The translations under genes and the position numbers were made by a program. Shown here in pieces: positions 1-5,269 of a DNA stretch of 8,311 bases (positions are counted from its first letter, which is position 1; each line of letters begins with the position of its first letter). The notes beneath the pieces are model-generated. The model was not told the origin of the DNA. It searched no databases and saw only the letters and a program-made list of their open reading frames with translations. Source of the stretch: Anaerolineaceae bacterium UBA1363 (lineage in GTDB: Bacteria > Chloroflexota > Anaerolineae > Anaerolineales > Anaerolineaceae); the NCBI GenBank assembly GCA_002306055.1, contig DBRR01000018.1, positions 2,829 to 11,139 on the forward strand. Reading direction: 5' to 3'.

Positions 1-4
1 GCGA

Positions 5-82
5 TCTGACCGCCAGGTCTCCAGTTGATAATAGACGCCTGCGGCGAGATGCTGTGCTCGGGCAGAGCCCGGCACAATCACG
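5..82. repeat. dispersed repeat module, copy 1
   Basis: The module begins with TCTGACCGCCAGGTCTCCA (5-23), continues with TGTGCTCGG (53-61) and ends with CCGGCACAATCACG (69-82). Positions 54-75 can fold: GTGC (54-57) and CGGGC (59-63) pair with GCCCG (67-71) and GCAC (72-75), with one bulged T. The same three blocks in the same order recur at 537-712, and the first block recurs exactly at 8179-8197. It looks like an intergenic repeat rather than a gene. Confidence 0.6.
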
Positions 83-147
83 AGTTGAAAAGCGTAACTC
101 CCGTTTTTGCGACTGCTTGCGTACAGAGTAGGAGCGCAGCGACGCGG

Positions 148-161
148 CAATCTGCAGATTG
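148..161. repeat. 14-bp perfect palindrome CAATCTGCAGATTG
   Basis: Perfect two-fold symmetry with no spacer. It follows a GGAGCGCAGCGACGCGG stretch (131-147) resembling the GC-rich arms of common bacterial intergenic repeats. A further repeat block follows at 192-213. It is probably part of a dispersed repeat and no protein binding can be inferred. Confidence 0.45.
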
Positions 162-191
162 TTTTCCTGGTCGAAAAAAGCATTTCGCCAC

Positions 192-213
192 GCAAAAGAT
201 GCTCGCGGTGACA
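192..213. repeat. dispersed repeat, left copy (shared with right flank)
   Basis: The block reads GCAAAAGA, then T, then GCTCGCG, then G, then TGACA. The right flank has the same block at 8226-8246 with one base deleted and one substitution. Both copies have the same orientation and lie in otherwise non-coding DNA. Confidence 0.5.
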
Positions 214-295
214 GGAAATATTGCGTAGGGCTGGGCGCCTGTGCCCGCGAAGCAGGGTATTGGTGCAGCCGCTTATCTCGCGCATGCATCTGATG

Positions 296-317
296 CGGAG
301 GGAGTAAACCCCCTCCG
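296..317. repeat. hairpin, 7-bp stem
   Basis: CGGAGGG (296-302) pairs with CCCTCCG (311-317) across an 8-base loop. No T-run follows, so it is not a convincing intrinsic terminator. Confidence 0.35.
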
Positions 318-436
318 TACGGACTTCGGTTTCCTGGCATTTATTGAGGTTTTTACACTTTATCCACTATTTCCACTGTTTTTTGATAGCGCAGAAGGGC
401 AGTTTGATTGCAATTCCCAGTTTTTAATGTGCTTTT

Positions 437-465
437 TTGCAAATCTAATCACATGAGGTTATTAT
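437..465 (+). promoter_or_regulatory. sigma70-like promoter candidate
   Basis: TTGCAA (437-442, 4 of 6 to the -35 consensus) and TATTAT (460-465, 5 of 6 to the -10 consensus) are separated by 17 bp in an AT-rich stretch. No gene starts for about 860 bases downstream. It therefore either drives a long leader of the restriction gene or an untranslated RNA, or it is a chance match in AT-rich DNA. Confidence 0.25.
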
Positions 466-536
466 AGCACATTAGTTCTATTCATGCAAATCTTTTCGCT
501 GAGCAAAATGCATTAATGCTTGTTCTTAAATGATCT

Positions 537-712
537 TCTGACCGTTAGGTCTCTGTTTTTTCGTTACCAAGTAGTGATGGAGACCTTTCCACACGCACTT
601 CGTGCTGAGATCTTCGACGGCCAAATCGTGTGCTCGGTCTGCCCACGCCTGGCTCCGCCGGCGGGGTACTTCGTAAGACCGGCATAATCGATGCAAGACC
701 GGCACAATCACG
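537..712. repeat. dispersed repeat module, expanded copy 2
   Basis: It starts with a diverged form of TCTGACCGCCAGGTCTC (537-553, CC changed to TT in the middle), carries TGTGCTCGG at 629-637 and ends with CCGGCACAATCACG at 699-712. These are the blocks of 5-82 in the same order, spread over 176 rather than 78 bases. Near the end, AAGACCGGCA-AATC occurs twice in tandem (675-694 and 695-714), so the copy grew partly by local duplication. Confidence 0.55.
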
Positions 713-715
713 TGA

Positions 716-779
716 GGGGAAGCCCGTGCCATCGTTGAATCTCCACCTGCTATCGTAGGGGCTTGGCATGCCAAGCCCG
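716..779 (+). repeat. 64-bp perfect direct repeat, copy A
   Basis: Every base matches 1065-1128 (offset 349). The unit contains the 20-bp perfect palindrome GGGCTTGGCATGCCAAGCCC at 759-778 near its right end. No terminal inverted repeats or coding capacity are visible, so it is an intergenic repeat of unknown origin. It could support RecA-dependent deletion of the 285 bp between the copies. Confidence 0.9.
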
Positions 780-809
780 TTTCTCTCCCAGGGGAAGCCC
801 AGGATATGG

Positions 810-827
810 CCCTCCCTAGAGGGAGGG
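810..827. repeat. inverted repeat, 8-bp arms
   Basis: CCCTCCCT (810-817) and AGGGAGGG (820-827) are exact complements with only AG between them, so they would extrude as a cruciform or fold with a few end bases open. It lies between the two 64-bp repeats. No T-tract follows, so a terminator role is not supported. Confidence 0.5.
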
Positions 828-898
828 TCCGTCGAAGATCCCAGCCTCGAAGAGGCGTGTAGATGAAGCGGGGGAGAGTGATAAATTTTCTTTTGTAG

Positions 899-950
899 GC
901 CGGATTCTTCTGCCTGCCCTGGGGCTCTTTTCTCCAGGGTAGAATCCGGC
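899..950. repeat. long interrupted hairpin (REP-like)
   Basis: The outer arms GCCGGATTC (899-907) and GAATCCGGC (942-950) are exact complements. Nested inside, CCCTGG (917-922) pairs with CCAGGG (934-939) around an 11-base loop. The first arm lies within GTAGGCCGGATT (895-906), whose complement AATCCGGCCTAC occurs again at 990-1001, so a larger alternative fold spanning about 895-1001 is possible. Confidence 0.55.
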
Positions 951-972
951 TCGTGATTACTTCAGGACTATT

Positions 973-997
973 GCCGGATTGAACTACGCAATCCGGC
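973..997. repeat. hairpin, 9-bp perfect stem
   Basis: GCCGGATTG (973-981) pairs with CAATCCGGC (989-997) around the loop AACTACG. It shares its GCCGGATT core with the hairpin at 899-950, and the sequence GCCGGATTGAA also occurs in the right flank at 8105-8115. Confidence 0.6.
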
Positions 998-1015
998 CTA
1001 CGAACTACTGCAAAG

Positions 1016-1031
1016 ACCCTCTTCAGTCTCC
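1016..1031. repeat. 16-bp repeat ACCCTCTTCAGTCTCC, left copy
   Basis: An exact direct copy lies at 8252-8267, on the other side of the restriction-modification genes. The surrounding bases are partly similar too. Confidence 0.5.
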
Positions 1032-1064
1032 TGTCCGCTGCGCGGCAGGATCCAGCTTCCCCCT

Positions 1065-1128
1065 GGGGAAGCCCGTGCCATCGTTGAATCTCCACCTGCT
1101 ATCGTAGGGGCTTGGCATGCCAAGCCCG
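1065..1128 (+). repeat. 64-bp perfect direct repeat, copy B
   Basis: Identical to 716-779 over 64 bases and in the same orientation. Its palindrome GGGCTTGGCATGCCAAGCCC is at 1108-1127. It ends 196 bases before the start of the restriction gene. Confidence 0.9.
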
Positions 1129-1308
1129 AGTTACTTTGTAAGCTCAGATGAGTTGTTAACGGCTTAACCCAAGCCTCTATCTGCAGTGCAAGAAGGATGA
1201 GACAGCCGCCAAAAACCCCAGCATTTGTCTTGAAGCAGAAGCACTAAGAGGGAAGAAACAGGGTGTAAATAGCCCAATGTGTTATCATTGAGGCAATCCG
1301 TTTTTCTT

Positions 1309-1315
1309 GGGAGGG
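1309..1315 (+). promoter_or_regulatory. ribosome binding site of the restriction gene
   Basis: GGGAGGG ends nine bases before the ATG at 1325, a good Shine-Dalgarno match at normal spacing. It supports this start over the internal methionines further on. Confidence 0.7.
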
Positions 1316-1324
1316 AATCACTGA

Positions 1325-4300
1325 ATGCCTGATGCGCTAATAGAAAACCCTATCATCAATTCACCATTTGTCGAACCTAAACGTCATTTTGTCTTCAATG
1401 ATGAAGGCATCACCAACCAAGTGAAAAACACCCGCAGAAGCAGTTCCTACTTTGTTCCCATCCCGAAACCGAAGAAGAAAAACTCTCAACAGGTGCTTTT
1501 TGAAACCGAGTGGACGAAAAACAGGGTTCAGGAAAATGATTTCATTAATCGTGTGCGTGGTCGGGTAAGGAATTGGCGCCTGGGTGGATATGTGCACGTC
1601 ACGAATGTTACCCGCAGACTGTTGGATTACTGGACAAAGCCCGATCGAGAAAGAAAACTGTTTTTTTGCCAGATCGAAGCAATTGAAACTGCAATCTACC
1701 TGGCTGAAGTAGCCCGTGATTATGGGGATGGTTGGATTGAGGAATGGCTGAAGAAGGAAAATGAGGAAGCGAACCAAGACCTCTTCCGTGTAGCATTTAA
1801 GATGGCAACTGGTAGTGGTAAAACTCTGGTGATGGCAATGCTGATTGCCTGGCAAACTCTCAACAAAACTGCCAATCCCCAGGATAACCGTTTCAACGAT
1901 GCCTTTTTAGTCGTAACTCCAGGCATAACCATCCGAGATCGCCTGCGAGTCCTGCTACCAAACGACCCTGAGAATTACTATCGCCTGCATGATTTAGTCC
2001 CCCCTGAGTTGATGCAGCAAATGCAGCGGTCAAAAATCATCATCACCAATTTCCACGCCTTTATGCAGCGTGAACAGATCAAAGTCGGAAAATTAACCAA
2101 AGCCATTCTTGAACAAAATGAAAGCGATGGTGTCTTTCTAGAATCCCCTGACCAAATGGTTAGAAGGGTTTGCCGGGAACTCGGCGCAAAGAAGAATATT
2201 ATCGTAATCAATGACGAAGCCCATCACTGTTACCGCCATAAAGCCGAAGGAAACGGCGAGAAACTCACCGGTGATGACCGGGTAGAAGCCGAAAAACGTG
2301 AAGAGCAAGCCCGCATCTGGATCACCGGACTGGAAGCAGTCAAACAGAAACTGGGTATCAAGGTTGTTTATGATCTCTCTGCTACACCTTTCTTCCTCAA
2401 AGGCTCTGGTTATCCCGAAGGTACATTATTTGGTTGGGTGGTTTCTGACTTCTCTTTGATTGATGCCATCGAAAGTGGTATCGTCAAGGTGCCTCGCGTA
2501 CCTGTCTCAGATGACTCAATGGGCGGTATCATGCCCGTATATCGCAATCTGTGGGTGCGTATCCGTGATGAACTCCCCAAAAAAGGACGCCGCACAGAAG
2601 CTATCCCCGATGAACCGCGCCTGCCGATTGAACTTGAAGGCGCGTTAAATAGCTTGTATTCGAACTATCAAAAGACTTATGAAGCCTGGGCTCAAGATCC
2701 GGATGCCATAGCCAAAGGCAGTACCCCACCCGTGTTTATCGTGGTGTGCAACAATACCAACGTCTCCCAAATGGTCTATAACTTCATTTCTGGTTGGCGA
2801 AAAGTCCTTTCGGATGGTACAGAGGTATTGGTTCCTGGAAAGCTTTCCATTTTCAGTAATGTAGAAAACGGAAGGTGGCTCGCCAGACCCAACACCATCC
2901 TGGTGGACAGCCAACAACTGGACAGCGGAGAGAGTCTCTCTCCAGAATTTAAGGAAATCGCCCAGGGTGCAATTGAGCAATTTAAGAGCGAGTACCGTTT
3001 GCGCTTCCCCGGTCGGGACCCAGACGCCCTGACTGATGCAGATATCTTGCGGGAAGTGATGAATACGGTTGGCAAGCGTGATCGCTTGGGCGAACAGATT
3101 CGTTGCGTGGTTTCAGTTTCCATGCTCACCGAAGGCTGGGACGCCAGCACGGTCACTCACATCCTAGGTGTGCGTGCTTTTGGCACGCAACTCCTGTGTG
3201 AACAGGTGATTGGGCGAGGTTTACGCCGCATGAGCCATGCAACCACGCATCAGGAGATCAGTTTCAACGGAACCACTGAAACGATTGAAGTTTACGAACC
3301 AGAATACGCCGAGGTCTACGGGGTGCCATTCTCGTTCATTCCGTGTGCTGGTGGGCAGAGTGTACCAAAACCAAGCATTCCGCCCACACGCGTTCGTGCC
3401 CTTGAAGAACGCGTTGACTGCGAAATTACCTTCCCAAGGGTGATCGGTTACCGCTATGTCTTGCCGGATGAAAGCGTTCACCCCGCGTTTACCGAGGACA
3501 GCCGCAAAGTGCTCTCCACCGAGGATTTACCCAGCAAAACTGAGATGGCTTCTATTTTGGGTGAAGGTGAAATTCACGAACTGGATGATCTGAAAGCTCG
3601 GCGTATTCAGGAAGTCGATTTCCTTGTGGCTGGCAGGCTGATGGACAAGTATTTCACTTCGGAAGAAGGCGACCCCAAACCCTGGCTGTTCCCGTCACTC
3701 TTGAAGATCACCCGGGAATGGCGCGAGAACTACGTGCAATACAAGGACAATTGCTTCCCGCAGATGTTGCTATTAGTGGAGCACGCTGACGACGCAGTAG
3801 AGAAGATTTACCGGGCTATCGTGCAGGGCGACCGCGGCAACGCACGCCTATTGCCAATTTTGGCGCCATATGACCAGATTGGTTCCACCCGTTATGTCGA
3901 TTTTGACACCACCCAGCCTGTCTACAGCACCCGGGCGGATCGCTGCCATGTCTCGCATGTAGTGGGTGATACGGGCGTTTGGGAACAGAAGGTTGCCCAA
4001 AGCCTTGAAGATATGCCTGAGGTTATCCATTATGTTAAGAATGAACGCCTGGGCTTCACCATTCCCTACAACATCAATGGTGAAGCCCACGAATACATCC
4101 CGGATTTCATCGTGCACATCGATGACGGACATGGTCGTGAGGACTTGCTCAACCTCGTTTTGGAAGTGAGTGGCAGGCAGAAGAAAGAAAAGAAAGAGAA
4201 AGTTGCCACGGCACGCACACTGTGGGTGCCGGCTATCAACGCCATTGGCAAATTCGGGCGGTGGGCTTTTCATGAGACCTCCGACCCTTGGAATGTGATG

Positions 4301-4345
4301 AAGGAAATTAGAGACTATATCAATTCTTTGCGGATCTTGAAGTAA
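1325..4345 (+). CDS. res: Type III-like restriction enzyme, helicase-nuclease (Res) subunit
   Basis: This cytoplasmic ATP-dependent DNA translocase and nuclease should cut DNA carrying unmethylated recognition sites, together with the methyltransferase encoded at 5270-7972. Its 1006 residues read as an intact superfamily 2 helicase. A Q-like motif lies near Q116, Walker A ATGSGKT is at 161-167, VTPGITIRDRL at 197-207, TNFHAF at 241-246, DEAH at 297-300, SATP at 352-355, TEGWD at 602-606 and the arginine-finger motif QVIGRGLRR at 627-635. A C-terminal PD-(D/E)XK-like nuclease follows: YIPDF at 924-928 with D927, then LEVSG at 946-950 with E947. S949 occupies the place where the usual motif has lysine; K953 and K954 lie just beyond. 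The N-terminus (NPIINSPF, about 8-15, and SSYFVPIPKPKKK, about 40-52) matches, from memory, the family annotated BPTD_3080-like. The length is close to that of Type III Res proteins. The stop overlaps the next start by one base. No frameshift is seen. Confidence 0.94.
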   Translation: MPDALIENPIINSPFVEPKRHFVFNDEGITNQVKNTRRSSSYFVPIPKPKKKNSQQVLFETEWTKNRVQENDFINRVRGRVRNWRLGGYVHVTNVTRRLLDYWTKPDRERKLFFCQIEAIETAIYLAEVARDYGDGWIEEWLKKENEEANQDLFRVAFKMATGSGKTLVMAMLIAWQTLNKTANPQDNRFNDAFLVVTPGITIRDRLRVLLPNDPENYYRLHDLVPPELMQQMQRSKIIITNFHAFMQREQIKVGKLTKAILEQNESDGVFLESPDQMVRRVCRELGAKKNIIVINDEAHHCYRHKAEGNGEKLTGDDRVEAEKREEQARIWITGLEAVKQKLGIKVVYDLSATPFFLKGSGYPEGTLFGWVVSDFSLIDAIESGIVKVPRVPVSDDSMGGIMPVYRNLWVRIRDELPKKGRRTEAIPDEPRLPIELEGALNSLYSNYQKTYEAWAQDPDAIAKGSTPPVFIVVCNNTNVSQMVYNFISGWRKVLSDGTEVLVPGKLSIFSNVENGRWLARPNTILVDSQQLDSGESLSPEFKEIAQGAIEQFKSEYRLRFPGRDPDALTDADILREVMNTVGKRDRLGEQIRCVVSVSMLTEGWDASTVTHILGVRAFGTQLLCEQVIGRGLRRMSHATTHQEISFNGTTETIEVYEPEYAEVYGVPFSFIPCAGGQSVPKPSIPPTRVRALEERVDCEITFPRVIGYRYVLPDESVHPAFTEDSRKVLSTEDLPSKTEMASILGEGEIHELDDLKARRIQEVDFLVAGRLMDKYFTSEEGDPKPWLFPSLLKITREWRENYVQYKDNCFPQMLLLVEHADDAVEKIYRAIVQGDRGNARLLPILAPYDQIGSTRYVDFDTTQPVYSTRADRCHVSHVVGDTGVWEQKVAQSLEDMPEVIHYVKNERLGFTIPYNINGEAHEYIPDFIVHIDDGHGREDLLNLVLEVSGRQKKEKKEKVATARTLWVPAINAIGKFGRWAFHETSDPWNVMKEIRDYINSLRILK

Positions 4346-5136
4346 TGAGTTTGTATCGATTGTATATTGACGAAGTTGGAAACCATGATCTTACGCATAC
4401 AGATAATCCTAACGAACGATTTTTGTCATTAACTGGGGTAATCGTCGAATCACAATACTGTAAAGATGAATTGATTCCCTCTATGGAACAGCTAAAGAGA
4501 CATTTTTTTTGCAAAGATCCGGATGTGCCAATTATTTTTCATCGGAAAGATATTGTTAATAAACGCAACCCATTTCAGGCATTGAGAGATCCTGAAATTG
4601 AAGCGGAGTTTAATCAAGCCTTACTTAGTCTGTTGAGTAATTGGACTTACAAAGTAATAACCGTTGTTATTGATAAATATGCCCATAAGGAGAAATATGC
4701 AAGATGGCAATATCATCCATATCATTATTGTCTTTCCGTGATGCTAGAGAGATACATACTATTTCTGCATGACAACAAGAATAATGGTGATGTGATGGTT
4801 GAAAGTCGTGGGACGGTTGAAGACAGAAAGCTTGAGGAATCCTTTGAAGGTCTCTTTCAAAAAGGAAATAAATACATTAATAAGGCTATTTGGCAAGAGT
4901 GCCTCACCTCATCCAAGCTCAAAGCCCGTCAGAAAACTGCAAATATCTGCGGGTTGCAATTAGCTGATCTTCTTGCTCATCCATCTCGCCGAGAAATTCT
5001 ACTTGACAATGATCTGTTACTTGATAAACGAGATGTCTTTGGGGATAAGATAACTGAAATATTGAGAACATCAAAATACTTAAGGAATACTAAGACAGGA
5101 GAATTGGAGGGATATGGTAAAAAATTGTTACCTTAA
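4345..5136 (+). CDS. DUF3800 domain protein
   Basis: A 263-residue soluble protein with no signal peptide or membrane segment. It shows the signature of the DUF3800 family: YIDEVG at 7-12 (D9, E10), FHRKDI at 65-70, VVIDK at 107-111, LERY at 134-137, VESRGTVEDRKLE at 152-164 and GLQLADLLAHP at 203-213. The repeated conserved acids (D9, D110, E153, D160, D208) suggest a metal-dependent RNase H-like nuclease. That is inference, and the family's biochemistry is unsettled to my knowledge. ATG overlaps the stop of the restriction gene (TAATG) and no strong Shine-Dalgarno is seen, so translation is probably coupled to it. Its DNA is much more AT-rich than its neighbours (about 27% GC at 4621-4680 against about 48% at 3601-3660 in res), a sign of separate origin. 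A run of eight T lies at 4503-4510 (codons 53-56). A role as an accessory or regulatory part of the restriction system is likely from position alone. Confidence 0.88.
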   Translation: MSLYRLYIDEVGNHDLTHTDNPNERFLSLTGVIVESQYCKDELIPSMEQLKRHFFCKDPDVPIIFHRKDIVNKRNPFQALRDPEIEAEFNQALLSLLSNWTYKVITVVIDKYAHKEKYARWQYHPYHYCLSVMLERYILFLHDNKNNGDVMVESRGTVEDRKLEESFEGLFQKGNKYINKAIWQECLTSSKLKARQKTANICGLQLADLLAHPSRREILLDNDLLLDKRDVFGDKITEILRTSKYLRNTKTGELEGYGKKLLP

Positions 5137-5142
5137 AGAGCA

Positions 5143-5160
5143 ATCGCCCTCTCGGGCGAT
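5143..5160 (+). terminator. hairpin after DUF3800, possible weak terminator or attenuator
   Basis: ATCGCCC (5143-5149) pairs perfectly with GGGCGAT (5154-5160) around a TCTC loop, seven bases after the DUF3800 stop. The stem is GC-rich and compact like an intrinsic terminator, but the following bases are CTCCGATAGC with no U-tract. It may instead stabilise the upstream mRNA end or lower read-through into the methyltransferase gene. Confidence 0.4.
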
Positions 5161-5257
5161 CTCCGATAGCCACTGGCCATCCACCTCCAATAAATGGATT
5201 AACAGTAATATAACATATACATTGAGGAAAATCAAGTATTTGATTAGGCTCGGGGAT

Positions 5258-5266
5258 TGAGGAAAG
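5258..5266 (+). promoter_or_regulatory. ribosome binding site of the methyltransferase gene
   Basis: TGAGGAAAG lies just before the ATG at 5270, with the AGGA core ending six bases upstream. It is the clearest Shine-Dalgarno in this part of the window and fixes the start. Confidence 0.7.
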
Positions 5267-5269
5267 AAA

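Larger units (their letters stand above)
1..1324. other. repeat-rich left flank without a supported gene
   Basis: No coding region is supported here. The open frames present are short, and the longest one, on the minus strand at 526-1095, runs straight through repeats and hairpins and resembles no protein I know. The stretch 330-535 is AT-rich and plain. The stretches 1-215 and 537-1130 carry the repeats listed separately. From 1130 to 1308 I see no repeat or structure, only the leader of the first gene. A convincing promoter directly in front of that gene could not be identified. Confidence 0.7.
5137..5269 (+). promoter_or_regulatory. intergenic leader of the methyltransferase gene
   Basis: This 133-bp gap is long enough for a separate promoter. 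It is AT-rich from about 5190, with TATAAC at 5209-5214 as a possible -10 element, but no good -35 hexamer is visible. ATTGAGGAAA occurs twice (5221-5230 and 5256-5265), the second copy being the ribosome binding site. The arms ATCAA (5231-5235) and TTGAT (5240-5244) form a small inverted repeat between the two copies. Separate expression of the methyltransferase would protect the host before restriction builds up, but this is inference. Confidence 0.35.

Noticed and set aside
25..456. Two short + strand frames (25-228, and 241-456 starting with GTG)
   Set aside because: No ribosome binding site or recognisable motif, and the first overlaps the dispersed repeats. The hydrophobic middle of the second comes from T-rich DNA.
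526..1095. Minus-strand open frame of 189 codons
   Set aside because: It runs through a 64-bp repeat and three inverted repeats, has low-complexity arginine-rich content and resembles no protein family. The frame is most likely open by chance because the repeats are GC-rich.
5..1128. CRISPR array
   Set aside because: Repeats are not regularly spaced, differ in length and family, and no cas gene is present.
4180..4205. A-rich stretch near the end of the restriction gene as a regulatory or slippery site
   Set aside because: It simply encodes the lysine and glutamate run at residues 953-959. The frame continues intact.
5116..5132. Inverted repeat GGTAA...TTACC at the end of the DUF3800 gene
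   Set aside because: Only five weak pairs, lying inside the coding sequence. The GC-rich hairpin at 5143-5160 is the better candidate.
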